DNA of 64,000 nucleotides from Variovorax boronicumulans (GTDB lineage: Bacteria > Pseudomonadota > Gammaproteobacteria > Burkholderiales > Burkholderiaceae_C): positions 124,001 to 188,000 of the forward strand of contig NZ_JAUSSG010000013.1 of NCBI RefSeq assembly GCF_030812215.1, read 5' to 3'. Made by a program: the position numbers and the translations under genes. The number at the start of each line of letters is the position of its first letter. Within the stretch, counting starts at the first letter, position 1. Under the pieces are notes generated by a model. That model had not been told where the DNA came from. It worked only from the letters and a program-made list of their open reading frames with translations, and made no database searches. This document shows, in pieces, positions 16,196 through 25,859 of this stretch.

Positions 16196-18627
16196 CTTCT
16201 CCCATGCGCACCCTGCGCGCCGGCCTTCGTCTGCTTGCACTGGCCGCATCGCTCGGCGCAGCGGCGGCGCACGCGAGCGGCGGCGGCGACCCCGTGGACC
16301 TGTTCTTCGACAACACGCGGCCCGATCAGCCGGTGCGCGAATTCGTCGAGCGGCCCGCGGGCTACTACACCGACTACCTCGTGCCCTACCAGGTGCTCTG
16401 GTATTGGCGCCTCCGCGGCCAGGCGTTCTCGCCCGATGCGGTGCGGGCCTTCTCCGACCTGCTGGAGAAGCTGCCGCGCGAGGACAGCGGCATGGAAGAC
16501 ACCGACACGGCCTGGACCGACTGGCAGCAGGCCCGCGCCGACGCCTACGCCAAACTGGGCCAGCCGCTGCCCGAGGGATCGAAGGCCACCACGCCGCCTT
16601 CGGGGCGCACACCGCAGTGGAACGCCAACACCCTGCAGGCGAGCCCCCATTGCCTTTACGGCGACGCCTTCCGCAATGCCACGAAGACGCTGGCCGAACG
16701 CCTCGCGCGCACGAACAGCGACAAGACGGCCGGCGCGTTCGTGCTGCACTGGTTGCAGGCGCAGGAGGTGGTGTTCTACGCCTGCGACAAGGAACCCGCC
16801 GCGCTCCCGGAGCTGCCGCCCCGCGCCCCCGCCTGGCTCCAGGCCGACCACGCCTACCAGCAGGCCGCGTGGCGCTTCTACACCGGCGACCTGGACGGCG
16901 CCGACACCGCGTTCACCGAGATCGCGGCCGACAAGGCGAGCCCGTGGCGCGACCTCGCGGCCTACATGCGGCTGCGCGTGCTGGCGCGCCAGAACCCGGG
17001 CAACGATGTGGCGCCCCCGGACCGCGAGAGTCCCGACAAGGAGAGCCCCGAGGCGCTCGAGCAGCAGGCCGAGCTCACGAAGGCGGTCGACGCCATCGCG
17101 CTGCCGCTGCTGAAGAACCCGCGCCTGAAGGCACTGCACCCCTCGGTGCATCGGCTGGCCGAGGCGCTGCGCATCCGCTACCTCACGCCCGCCACGCGCG
17201 TGCAGCGCCTGGCCGATGGCCTGAAGACCATCGGCACGCCCGACGCGGCCGCCGCAAGACTCCTGCTGCTGAACCACGAATTCCGCGCCTGCGGGTTCTT
17301 CTTCGACTGCACGTACATCGGCCCGACGCAGCCCTCCGACCTCGTTCAATGGCTCAGCACGGTGCGCGGCTTCAAAGGCCGCGGCAGCGACCGCGACCCG
17401 AGTGAAAAATGGCGCGAGACCCGGAGCTGGAGCCGCTACCAGCGCACCCACGAGCTCACCTGGCTCATGGCCGCCGCGAGCCTGGTGCCGGTCGCCGGCA
17501 CGGCCGACGACAAGCGCGAAGCCGAGCTGAAGGCCGCGCTGGCGGCAGTGCCCGAAGACCATCCCGCGCGCTTCGCCGCCACCCAGTTGCGCGCGCAGCG
17601 CCTGTTCGCACAGGGCCGCTTCAAGGAGGCGCGCGAGCTCGTCGCTGGCGCGCTCGATTCGCCGCTGATCGCCCGCAGCCCCTCGGGCCAGACCTTCGTG
17701 AAGGCGTTGCTGCTGCCCACGGCCTCGTCGGAAGAAGAATGGCGCCGCCTCGCGATCCGGCCCGTGATCGCGCGCCGCGATCACGAGGCGCAGGAGGCCA
17801 AGCCCAATGCAGTCCCTCTGGCCAGCGCCTTCGACGACGACGTGGTGCGCTTCCTGAATACGCGCGCACCGCTCGCGATGTGGCTGCGATTGGCAGTCGA
17901 CCCGGCCCTCTCGCCCGCGCTGCGCGACACGCTGCTGGAGACCGCGTGGACCCGCGCCGTGCTGGTGGAGGACTACGCCACGGCGCACCGCGCGGCCGAA
18001 CTGCGCATCGCCTCGACGCAGACCGCGACACAGAACGCACCGGCCAAGGGCGCCGACGCCATCGCCGGCATCCGCCGTTCGCTCACGCTGGCCACGACCG
18101 ACACCGCCGCCTGGCACCGCCTGCTGCTCGAGCGCATGGCCAGCGCCACCGAGACGCTGCAGCCGCCGCACTGGCCCGACGCCGGCTGGTACGTCCGGCC
18201 CACGCCGCTCGCGCCCTGGGTCGTGTCGAACTACGACTCCAACGCGGCCGTCGGCAGCTACGGCAAGTGGTGCACCTCGCTAGGCGTACCGACCTCGGGG
18301 CCCAAGGCCGCGAGCCCGGCCGACTTCGAGATGCCCGCATTCGTGCCGCAGGAGGAACGCACCCGGCAGGCGGCGCTGGTCGCGAAGCTGCGCACCATTC
18401 CGCAGGACTCGATCTACTTCACGCAGGAAAGCCTGGCGCTGATGCAGCGCGACCGCGCCGATCCGTTGGTGCCGCAGGCGCTTTCGGTGGCGGTGAAGAT
18501 GGCGCGCTACACCTGCCAGGACAAGGCGGTGGGCGACTGGTCGCGCAAGGGCCTGCAGGCCCTGCACGCGAATTACCCGAAGTCGACTTGGGCCGCCAGC
18601 ACTCCGTACTGGTTCGGCGGCCGCTAG
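16192..18627 (+). CDS. Large exported hypothetical protein (811 residues)
   Basis: This protein is not recognised by function. It has a signal peptide to about residue 29 (ALAASLGAAAAHAS) and no later membrane segment, so it is probably periplasmic. The remainder is rich in Ala, Leu and charged residues with many short helices. The stretch WLQADHAYQQAAWRFYTGDLDGADTAF is TPR-like, which suggests an alpha-solenoid. Several cysteines (CLYGDAF, FYACDKE, CGFFFDC) may form disulfides. The ATG overlaps the stop of the DUF3142 gene, so the two are one transcription unit. Confidence 0.72.
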   Translation: MTSPMRTLRAGLRLLALAASLGAAAAHASGGGDPVDLFFDNTRPDQPVREFVERPAGYYTDYLVPYQVLWYWRLRGQAFSPDAVRAFSDLLEKLPREDSGMEDTDTAWTDWQQARADAYAKLGQPLPEGSKATTPPSGRTPQWNANTLQASPHCLYGDAFRNATKTLAERLARTNSDKTAGAFVLHWLQAQEVVFYACDKEPAALPELPPRAPAWLQADHAYQQAAWRFYTGDLDGADTAFTEIAADKASPWRDLAAYMRLRVLARQNPGNDVAPPDRESPDKESPEALEQQAELTKAVDAIALPLLKNPRLKALHPSVHRLAEALRIRYLTPATRVQRLADGLKTIGTPDAAAARLLLLNHEFRACGFFFDCTYIGPTQPSDLVQWLSTVRGFKGRGSDRDPSEKWRETRSWSRYQRTHELTWLMAAASLVPVAGTADDKREAELKAALAAVPEDHPARFAATQLRAQRLFAQGRFKEARELVAGALDSPLIARSPSGQTFVKALLLPTASSEEEWRRLAIRPVIARRDHEAQEAKPNAVPLASAFDDDVVRFLNTRAPLAMWLRLAVDPALSPALRDTLLETAWTRAVLVEDYATAHRAAELRIASTQTATQNAPAKGADAIAGIRRSLTLATTDTAAWHRLLLERMASATETLQPPHWPDAGWYVRPTPLAPWVVSNYDSNAAVGSYGKWCTSLGVPTSGPKAASPADFEMPAFVPQEERTRQAALVAKLRTIPQDSIYFTQESLALMQRDRADPLVPQALSVAVKMARYTCQDKAVGDWSRKGLQALHANYPKSTWAASTPYWFGGR

Positions 18628-18646
18628 CCGAAAAGCGCGCTGCGAC

Positions 18647-20755
18647 TTACTTCGGCCGGACTGCGTCCGCCGTCCCCTGAATGAACGCCTTGATGCTCTC
18701 GATGTCCTCGCCCGAGAGCTTGCCCGTGAAGTCGGGCATGCCGCGCGACATGGCCGGGCCTTTCAGGATGAACTTGTCCAGGTTCTCGATGTAGGCCGCA
18801 TCCATGTAGCCGAGGTTCGGGATGTTGCCGCCGCGGTCCACGCCCGGCACGCCGTGGCAGAACACGCAGTTGCTCACGTAGAGCAGCGTGCCGGCCTGCA
18901 CCTTGGCGGGGTCGTACTTCACGCCCTGCACCAGCTTGCTCATGCGGTATTGCACGAAGTCCGGCATCTTGGCGGTGCCGCCGACCGCGAAGGTGTAGAC
19001 CGTGCCCGGCCCCTGCCTTTCGGTGGCGCGCTGCGCGAGGCCGTACACGCCGCCCCAGCCCACGGCCACCGACACGTACTGCTTGCCATCGACCATGTAG
19101 GTCGAAGGCGCCGCGACCACGCCGGTGCCGGTGGGCGTTTCCCACAGCTTCTCGCCGGTCTTCGCGTTGTAGGCCAACAAGCGCCCGTCGGCCGTGCCCT
19201 GGAACACGAGGTTGCCCGCGGTGGTGAGCGTGCCGCCGTTCCAGGGCGAGGCGTAGTCGACGCCCCACGCCTCCTTCTGCGCGACCGGGTCCCAGGCGAC
19301 GAGGCGTCCGAAAGGCTTGCTCTTGGGCGGCTCGGCGTTGGCGAACATGCCGGTGTTCCAGCCCAGTGCCGCATGCGGACGGCCCGGGGCGTTCTGGTCG
19401 AACTTCCAGTCCTTGTCATCCATCAGGTTGAGCGGCACATGCTGCGCAGGCAGGTAGGCCAGCCCCGTCTGCGGGTTGAACGACATCGGGTGCCAGTTGT
19501 GCGCGCCGAAGGGGCCGGGGATGCTGTCGCCGGGCTTCTCGTTCTGCCGCGCGGCGGCGATCTCGATGGGGCGGCCGTTCTTGTCGTAGCCGGTGGCCCA
19601 GTTCACTTCGACGAAATTCTTCGCCGAGATGAACTTGCCGTTGGTGCGGTCGATGACGAAGAAGAAGCCGTTCTTCGGCGCATGCAGCAGCACCTTGCGC
19701 GCCTTGCCGCCGAGCTTGACGTTCGCCAGGATCATCGACTGCGTGGAGGTGTAGTCCCAGTTGTCGCCGGGCGTCTCCTGGTAGTGCCACACGTACTTGC
19801 CGGTGTCGGGGTCGAGCGCCACCACCGAGCCGAGGTAGAGGTTGTCGCCGCCCTTGGGGCTGCGTGCCTTGTGCGCCCACGGCGAGCCGTTGCCGGTGCC
19901 CACGTACATCAGGTTGAGCTCGGGGTCGAAGGCGAAGCTGTCCCATGCGGTGCCGCCGCCGCCGGCTTCCCAGTACTTGCCGCTCGGGTCCCAGGTCTTG
20001 GCGGCGCGCGCCATCGATTCGTCTTCGAAGGGCTTGGACGGATCGCCCGGCACCACGAACCAGCGCCACTTCTGGTCGCCGGTCTTCGCGTCGTAGGCGG
20101 TCACGTAGCCGCGCACGCCGTACTCGGCGCCGCCGTTGCCGATGATGACCTTGCCCTTGAAGACGCGCGGCGCGCCGGTGATGGTATAGCTGCCCTTCTG
20201 GCCTTCGATCGTGTTCTTCTCCCACACCTTCTGGCCGGTGGCCGCGTCGAGCGCGATGAGCCGGCCGTCGTAGGCGGCCACGTAGACGCGGCCTTCGTGC
20301 AGCGCCACGCCGCGGTTCACCACGTCGCAGCAGCCCCTGAAGCCTTTGGACTTATCGACCTGCGGATCGAAGGTCCACAACCGCTGGCCGGTGCGCGTGT
20401 CGATCGCGTGCACCACGCTCCACGAGGCGGTGACGTACATGATGCCGTCCACCACCAGCGGTGTGGCTTCCACGCCGCGTGTCGATTCGAGGTTGTACGA
20501 CCAGACCAGCCCGAGCTGCTTCACGTTGCCCGCGTTCACCTGGTCGAGCTTGCTGAAGCGCGACTCGGCGTAGTCCAGGCCCACGCTGGGCCAGTCGGGG
20601 GTTTTCTGCGCCGCGTTGGCGCGCACGAAGTTGCCGTCGACCTTCTTTGCCGCGGCGGCGGCGCGGTCCTGCGGACTCTGGGCCGAGGCCATCGATGCGC
20701 CCAGGCACAACAATGCGCCGGCCAGCAGATGCAGCCCGGTGGTGGTTTTCTTCAT
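18647..20755 (-). CDS. PQQ-dependent quinohemoprotein alcohol dehydrogenase
   Basis: This 702-residue periplasmic enzyme should oxidise alcohols with pyrroloquinoline quinone and pass electrons to its own haem. It has a signal peptide (1-26), an eight-bladed propeller with the vicinal disulfide Cys142-Cys143 that is diagnostic of PQQ alcohol dehydrogenases, and a C-terminal cytochrome c domain with CVFCH near residues 630-634 and a Met ligand in GMPDF. The catalytic Asp region reads NWDYTST. The residue two positions after Asp is Thr, not the second Asp of lanthanide enzymes, so calcium is predicted. The start at 20755 has AAGGAG upstream. A regulator is divergent. No PQQ synthesis genes are in the window. 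Confidence 0.92.
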   Translation of the reverse strand: MKKTTTGLHLLAGALLCLGASMASAQSPQDRAAAAAKKVDGNFVRANAAQKTPDWPSVGLDYAESRFSKLDQVNAGNVKQLGLVWSYNLESTRGVEATPLVVDGIMYVTASWSVVHAIDTRTGQRLWTFDPQVDKSKGFRGCCDVVNRGVALHEGRVYVAAYDGRLIALDAATGQKVWEKNTIEGQKGSYTITGAPRVFKGKVIIGNGGAEYGVRGYVTAYDAKTGDQKWRWFVVPGDPSKPFEDESMARAAKTWDPSGKYWEAGGGGTAWDSFAFDPELNLMYVGTGNGSPWAHKARSPKGGDNLYLGSVVALDPDTGKYVWHYQETPGDNWDYTSTQSMILANVKLGGKARKVLLHAPKNGFFFVIDRTNGKFISAKNFVEVNWATGYDKNGRPIEIAAARQNEKPGDSIPGPFGAHNWHPMSFNPQTGLAYLPAQHVPLNLMDDKDWKFDQNAPGRPHAALGWNTGMFANAEPPKSKPFGRLVAWDPVAQKEAWGVDYASPWNGGTLTTAGNLVFQGTADGRLLAYNAKTGEKLWETPTGTGVVAAPSTYMVDGKQYVSVAVGWGGVYGLAQRATERQGPGTVYTFAVGGTAKMPDFVQYRMSKLVQGVKYDPAKVQAGTLLYVSNCVFCHGVPGVDRGGNIPNLGYMDAAYIENLDKFILKGPAMSRGMPDFTGKLSGEDIESIKAFIQGTADAVRPK

Positions 20756-20830
20756 CGTGGGTCTCCTTGTGCCGCAAGGATCGTTCGCGCGGCGCCGGCG
20801 TTCATCCTCGGGATTTCCCCAATCGAGCCT

Positions 20831-20847
20831 TGTTCCATTGCGGAACA
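20831..20847. promoter_or_regulatory. TGTTCC-N5-GGAACA palindrome (candidate operator)
   Basis: A perfect 6-5-6 inverted repeat (TGTTCC, ATTGC, GGAACA) lies in the 133-bp gap between the PQQ alcohol dehydrogenase and the divergent GAF-type regulator, about 76 bp upstream of the dehydrogenase start. It is a good candidate binding site for that regulator. No convincing -24/-12 sigma-54 promoter is seen here. Confidence 0.6.
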
Positions 20848-20888
20848 CATTCGCTGTGGTTCCCGAATCCAGGGAGGCATCGAGCACC

Positions 20889-22151
20889 ATGGCTCACGAC
20901 ATGTTCGACAGGCTGGGCACCGCGGATGCGCCGCGCCAGCTCTTCGCCAACACGCCCGCGGAGCGCGTGGCGCTCGCGCGGCGGCAGTTTTTCGAGGAAG
21001 GGGTGCGGCCCTCGGGCCTCATCGGCGAAGCGGTGCTCCAGTCATGGATGCGCTGCACACGCAGCCACGCCGATCGCCAGCGCATCGTGCCCTTCGATGC
21101 CGTCACGCCGAGCCGCCTGCACGCCACGCTCGCGCGCAACCGCGAGCTGCTCGATGTGGCGCGCCAGGAGCTCGGGCAGATGGAGCACGCGCTCGCCGGC
21201 ACCGACTGCCGCGTGATCCTCACCGACCGCGAAGGCGTGGTGGTGCACGTCACGCACCAACCCGCCGCCGCACACCAGCCGGTGCTGCGCAAGACCGCGC
21301 GCGTGGGCGTGAACATCTCCGAGCGCATCGTGGGCACCACCGCGCCAGGCATCGTCGCCACCACGGGGCAGGCCTGCACGGTCGATGGCGCGGAGCACTA
21401 CTTCGACGTACTGCGCGAGATGCAGTGCGCGGCAGCGCCGATCCGCGACGTGACAGGCCGCCTCGCCGGCGTGCTCGACCTCACGGTGGAGGCGCGGCGC
21501 TTCGGCTTCGATGCGGCGTCGATGGTGTCGCTGTACGCGACGACGATCGAGAACCGGTTGCTTCAGGCGCAGTCGCGCGACCACCTCATCCTTCGCTTCC
21601 AGGCGAGTCCGACGCTGCTCGGCACGCCACTGGAGGCGCTCGCCGGCATCGCGCCGGACGGCACCATCGCGTGGCTCAACAACGCGGGCGCGCGCTTGCT
21701 CGGGCGCTTGCCCGAAGCGGCGGACGAGCGCGATGTCGAATGCCTGCTGGGCCACGACCTCGCGAGCCTGCTGCGGCTGGGGCGCCGCGAATCGGCGCAG
21801 CCGCTGCGGCTTGCGAGCGGCCTGGGCGTGTGGGTGCAGGCGCATCTGAAGGGCGCGGACGGGGTGGACTTCAAGCACGCGGTGGCGATGCCCGGCCTGC
21901 ATGCATCGACCCCCGTCGAGCACACGGTCAACGCAACCACTGCCGGCGAAGACTGCACAGCCGCAACCGACGACGAACAGGCGCCGCATGCCGAGACCTT
22001 GCGCGAACACAGCCGCAAGCTGATCGAGGAAACGCTCGCGGCGCATGGCGGCAATGTGTCGCAGGCGGCGCGTCAATTGCACGTATCGCGCGGCACGCTC
22101 TATCGACGCATGCGCGGCTGGCGCGAGAGCGAGGGGCTGGCTGCGGACTGA
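20889..22151 (+). CDS. GAF and Fis-type HTH regulator (AcoR-like, no AAA+ domain)
   Basis: This 420-residue regulator resembles AcoR-type activators at both ends. It has an N-terminal region with SWMRCTRSHAD, a GAF-like domain (about residues 85-230, with TDCRVILTDREGVVVHV), a PAS-like segment (about 235-330) and a C-terminal Fis-type helix-turn-helix (NVSQAARQLHVSRGTLYRRM). The sigma-54 AAA+ module is absent: no GAFTGA or Walker motifs are present. It is therefore likely to regulate ordinary sigma-70 promoters. It is divergent from the PQQ alcohol dehydrogenase and is probably its alcohol- or aldehyde-responsive regulator. The downstream PQQ enzyme gene is convergent. Confidence 0.85.
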   Translation: MAHDMFDRLGTADAPRQLFANTPAERVALARRQFFEEGVRPSGLIGEAVLQSWMRCTRSHADRQRIVPFDAVTPSRLHATLARNRELLDVARQELGQMEHALAGTDCRVILTDREGVVVHVTHQPAAAHQPVLRKTARVGVNISERIVGTTAPGIVATTGQACTVDGAEHYFDVLREMQCAAAPIRDVTGRLAGVLDLTVEARRFGFDAASMVSLYATTIENRLLQAQSRDHLILRFQASPTLLGTPLEALAGIAPDGTIAWLNNAGARLLGRLPEAADERDVECLLGHDLASLLRLGRRESAQPLRLASGLGVWVQAHLKGADGVDFKHAVAMPGLHASTPVEHTVNATTAGEDCTAATDDEQAPHAETLREHSRKLIEETLAAHGGNVSQAARQLHVSRGTLYRRMRGWRESEGLAAD

Positions 22152-22160
22152 GCGCAACCT

Positions 22161-24617
22161 TCAGCGCTTGGGCAAGGCATAGGCAATCACGTGATCGCCA
22201 GTGCGCGTTCCCAGCGACCCATGCCCGCCAGCCGCCACCACCACGTACTGCCGCCCATCGCTGCCGCGGTAAGTCATCGGCGTGGCCTGCCCGCCTGCGG
22301 GCAGCCGGCTGCGCCACAGCTCCTTCCCATTGCCGACGTCGTACCCCCGCACGTACTGGTCGAGCGTGCCCGAAAGAAACGCCACGCCACCCGCCGTCAT
22401 CACCGGCCCGCCGAGATTCGGAACCCCCATCGCAAAGGGCAGAGGCAACGGCGAGCTGTCCCGTACCGTGCCGTTCTTGTGCATCCAGACGACCTTGCCG
22501 GTGCGCAGATCCGCCCCCGCCACATGCCCCCACGGCGGCGCCTGGCATGGCAGGCCGAACACCGAGGTGAACGGGTTGAGCTTGATCGCGAACGGCGCGC
22601 CGAAGTTCTCGTTGAGCGCCGGCAGGCTGCCGGTCGGCTGGCCCTTGCCCTGCACATAGTGCGTGGTGTCGTCCGCGCGCGGCACCAGCCGCGACACGAA
22701 GGCCAGAGACGCCGGCGTGGTGAAGGCGATCTGCCGCTGCGGATCGACCGCGATGCTTCCCCAATTGAAGACGCCGAAGTTGCCCGGGTAGATCAGCGAA
22801 CCCCGCGTCGACGGCGGCGTGAAGCGGCCTTCGTAGCGCAGCCGGTGGAATGCGATGCGGCAGGCCAATTGGTCGAAGATCGTGCCGCCCCACATGTCGG
22901 ACGGCTTCAATGCGGGCGGGTCGAAGGAAAGGCCCGACACCGGCTGCGTCGGCGCGGTGCGGTCGCCCGTGGCCGCGCCCTGCGGCGCGGGCCGTTCGTT
23001 CACCGGCACGATGGGTTTGCCGTTGCGCCGGTCGAGCACGAAGAGCTCGCCCTGCTTGGTCGGCTGCACCAGCGCCGGAATGGTCTCGCTGCCCACGCGC
23101 AGGTCGATGAGGCTCGGCTGCGCGGGCACGTCGTAGTCCCAGAGGTCGTGGTGCACCGTCTGGAAGCTCCAGCGCACGCGGCCGCTCGCGAGATCGAGCG
23201 CCACCACCGATGACGAATACCGCTCCGCGCCCTCGGTGCGCTTGCCGCCCCACTGGTCCGGCGGCTGGTTGCCCGTGGGCACGTAGACCAGCCCCAGCGC
23301 CTCGTCCACGCTGGAGATCGACCAGCTGTTGGGCGAGTTGACGGTGTAGGTGCGGTCGGCCGCGATGGGCGCGGTCTCATCGGGGTTGCCCGAATCCCAG
23401 TTCCACACAAGTGCGCCGGTGTTCACGTCGAAGGCGCGGATCACGCCCGAGGTCTCCTTGGTCGACACGTTGTCGAGCACGGTGCCGCCCACCACGATGA
23501 GCGAGCGCGTCACGACGACGGGCGAGGTCGAGTAGTAGGAGCCCGCCTTGACGTTGGGCATGTTCTTCCAGAGATCGATCTGGCCGCTGCCGCCGCCGAA
23601 GGCCATGCACGGCTTGCCGCTTTCGGGGCTGAGTGCGATCACGCGGCCGTCGGCGGTGGGCATGAAGAGCTTGGCGTCGCACTCGCCTGCCGGTGCTGAA
23701 GGCGAAAGCGAAGGCGACGGTGCGGCTGCCTGCGCCGTGCTGCCGGCGTAATAGGAGAGGCCGCGGCAGGTCAGGTGCTGCAGCGCGAGGGATTTCTGGA
23801 TGTCGGGCGTGTAGCGCCAGATCTGCTCGCCCGTGGTGGCGTTGAGCGCGATCACCGCCTGATGCGGCGTGCAGAGAAAGAGCCGCTCGCCGATCTTGAG
23901 CGGCGTGACTTCGAAGGTCGTCTCTTCCGGATCGCCGGGCTGGCCGCGCACGTCGCCGGTGCGGAAGTGCCAGGCCTCTTCGAGCTGCCCGACGTTGGCC
24001 GGCGTGATCTGGTCGAGCGCGGAATAGCGCTGGCCGAAGCCGGTGCCGCCGTAGGCGGTCCAGTCGTCCTTTGGAGGTGGTGGGCTGGAAAGTGCAGTGG
24101 CGGTTGCATTGCTCGATGCATCGGGCAACGGCGCGATGCCTTCGATGCGCCCCGGCTCGCGCGTCCACGAGAACACCGCCGCCAGCAGGAACGCCGCGAG
24201 CACCACGCCGAGCACGGCACGCGTGCGGCCGATGCCCGTTGCATCGCGCCGCGCGAGCGCACGCGCCACCCACGGCGACAGCAGGAACAGGCCGACCACG
24301 AAGAACACGTCGCCCCGCGCGGCCAGAGGCCACCAGTCGAAGCCCACTTCCCACAATGCCCACACCAGCGTGAGCAGCACCACCGCCGCATAGAACAGCA
24401 ACCCGATACCGCCGCCACGCCTGAGCAGCAAGGCCGATGCGATGAGCCCGAGCCCCGCCACGAGGTAGTACCACGAGCCGCCGAGCGTGATGAGCCATGC
24501 GCCCGCGACCACGAGCGCAAGACCCGCAAGGCCGATGAGCACGGCGACAACGACAAGCAATGCAGAGGGCGACGAGGCCTCGGCAGGTTGGGTGAACTGG
24601 GCGGAGGAACGCGTCAT
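22161..24617 (-). CDS. Membrane-bound PQQ glucose/quinate-type dehydrogenase
   Basis: This 818-residue enzyme has an N-terminal membrane anchor of about five helices (residues 18-150) and a periplasmic PQQ propeller. The catalytic Asp region HHDLWDYDVPAQPSL matches that of glucose dehydrogenase, with which it shares the domain plan. Members oxidise aldoses, quinate or shikimate in the periplasm and feed electrons to ubiquinone. AGGAG nine bases upstream supports the ATG at 24617. It lies 71 bp behind the ROK repressor gene of the xylose operon, on the same strand and without a visible terminator between them, so aldose oxidation (including xylose) is a reasonable guess. Confidence 0.9.
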   Translation of the reverse strand: MTRSSAQFTQPAEASSPSALLVVVAVLIGLAGLALVVAGAWLITLGGSWYYLVAGLGLIASALLLRRGGGIGLLFYAAVVLLTLVWALWEVGFDWWPLAARGDVFFVVGLFLLSPWVARALARRDATGIGRTRAVLGVVLAAFLLAAVFSWTREPGRIEGIAPLPDASSNATATALSSPPPPKDDWTAYGGTGFGQRYSALDQITPANVGQLEEAWHFRTGDVRGQPGDPEETTFEVTPLKIGERLFLCTPHQAVIALNATTGEQIWRYTPDIQKSLALQHLTCRGLSYYAGSTAQAAAPSPSLSPSAPAGECDAKLFMPTADGRVIALSPESGKPCMAFGGGSGQIDLWKNMPNVKAGSYYSTSPVVVTRSLIVVGGTVLDNVSTKETSGVIRAFDVNTGALVWNWDSGNPDETAPIAADRTYTVNSPNSWSISSVDEALGLVYVPTGNQPPDQWGGKRTEGAERYSSSVVALDLASGRVRWSFQTVHHDLWDYDVPAQPSLIDLRVGSETIPALVQPTKQGELFVLDRRNGKPIVPVNERPAPQGAATGDRTAPTQPVSGLSFDPPALKPSDMWGGTIFDQLACRIAFHRLRYEGRFTPPSTRGSLIYPGNFGVFNWGSIAVDPQRQIAFTTPASLAFVSRLVPRADDTTHYVQGKGQPTGSLPALNENFGAPFAIKLNPFTSVFGLPCQAPPWGHVAGADLRTGKVVWMHKNGTVRDSSPLPLPFAMGVPNLGGPVMTAGGVAFLSGTLDQYVRGYDVGNGKELWRSRLPAGGQATPMTYRGSDGRQYVVVAAGGHGSLGTRTGDHVIAYALPKR

Positions 24618-24688
24618 GGCTGGGACTCCTGGAGGCGGAATCCTGGAACGTTAGGGCATCGATCGCGCGACGCGCGTAGGCCGAAGGC

Positions 24689-25846
24689 TCAGGCGGCGGC
24701 TAGAACGCGCTCGGCGCGCGCACGACGCGTTCTCGCATCGGGTTGCAGCGGCCTTAAGTATTCGTGCAACGCCAGCGCCGCAGCGCCGACCGCGGGCGCG
24801 AGCTCCTCATAGCGCGCGATGCGCAGCCCGGGTGCGGGCATGCCCGCGCCATCGGCATGGCGCTTCACGGCCTCGAACGCGGCCTGCACGAAGCCGCGGT
24901 GCGCCGCACACGACTTGCCGCCGAGCACGATCGCGCGCGGATTGAAGGTCACCCACAGGTTCTGCAGCAGCACGCCGAAGAAGGCCGCGGCGCGCTGCGT
25001 GTCCACGCCCTCGCGCTCCAGCGTTCGCGAGCCGAAAAATGCTTCGGCACAGCCGCGCCGGCCGCACGAGCAGAGTGGCCCGTCGAGTTCGAGGATCGTG
25101 TGGCCGATCTCGCCGGCCATGCCCTGAGCGCCGGTGAAGAGGCGGTCGTTCAGCACCACGCCCGCACCCACGCCCACGTCGCAGCTCACGAAGATGAGCG
25201 GGTCTTCGCCCTCGCCCGCGGCGAATTCGTATTCGCCGAGCACGGCCGCGTCGGCATCGTTCTGCAGTTGCACCGTGACGCCTGGCAGGCCTGCGGCGGC
25301 AAGCGATTTTTCGAGCGCGGGCAAGAGGCTCACGTTGCGCCAGCCGAGGTTGGGCGCGAAGCGGACGACGCCGGTGCAATCGTCCACCGCACCCGGCACG
25401 CACACGCCGATGCTCGACAGGCGCAGGCCCAGCGCATCGAGCTGTTTGTGCGCGGCCGAAGCCATGCGCGCGACCTGCGCGCACACGCCGGCGGGCGAGC
25501 CGTCGGTGAGCGCGTGGGTGTTGGAGTACAGCACCTCGCCCTGCAGCGAGACGCACACGAGTCGCACCGTCTCCACCGCGATTTCCACGCCCATCAATGC
25601 GCGCACGCCGACGTTGATCTGCAGCGGCGTCGAAGGTCGGCCGAGCCCGTCGTTCACCGCCGCATCGGACTCCTGGAGCCAGCCTTCGTCGAGCAGCTCG
25701 CGCACCAGCAGGCTCACGGTGGATTTCGTGAGGCCGCTCTCGGTGGCCAGGCGCGCGCGCGACAGCCCCGGCTGCGCACGCAGCAACCGCAGCAACACGC
25801 TGCGGTTCATGCGCTTGAGCAGTTGCTGGTCGCCGATGGTCTTCAT
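24689..25846 (-). CDS. ROK family transcriptional repressor (XylR/NagC-like)
   Basis: This 385-residue repressor has an N-terminal winged helix (LRAQPGLSRARLATESGLTKSTVSLLV) and a ROK sugar-kinase-like domain with the zinc motif CSCGRRGC. It is the fourth gene of the operon and probably responds to D-xylose or a related sugar. A B. subtilis XylR-like inverted repeat upstream of the first gene (29013-29039) is the likely operator. The gap to the ATPase gene is 13 bases. It has no ATP-binding signature strong enough to claim kinase activity. Confidence 0.9.
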   Translation of the reverse strand: MKTIGDQQLLKRMNRSVLLRLLRAQPGLSRARLATESGLTKSTVSLLVRELLDEGWLQESDAAVNDGLGRPSTPLQINVGVRALMGVEIAVETVRLVCVSLQGEVLYSNTHALTDGSPAGVCAQVARMASAAHKQLDALGLRLSSIGVCVPGAVDDCTGVVRFAPNLGWRNVSLLPALEKSLAAAGLPGVTVQLQNDADAAVLGEYEFAAGEGEDPLIFVSCDVGVGAGVVLNDRLFTGAQGMAGEIGHTILELDGPLCSCGRRGCAEAFFGSRTLEREGVDTQRAAAFFGVLLQNLWVTFNPRAIVLGGKSCAAHRGFVQAAFEAVKRHADGAGMPAPGLRIARYEELAPAVGAAALALHEYLRPLQPDARTRRARAERVLAAA

Positions 25847-25859
25847 GTCGCCGGACGGT

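Noticed and set aside
20756..20888. Sigma-54 promoter for the PQQ alcohol dehydrogenase
   Set aside because: No TGGCAC-N5-TTGC pattern with GG/GC spacing is present, and the divergent regulator lacks the AAA+ domain needed for sigma-54 activation.
18854..22570. 1238-codon plus-strand frame opposite the PQQ alcohol dehydrogenase
   Set aside because: It covers two genes on opposite strands and has the amino-acid bias of an antisense shadow; no start or family supports it.
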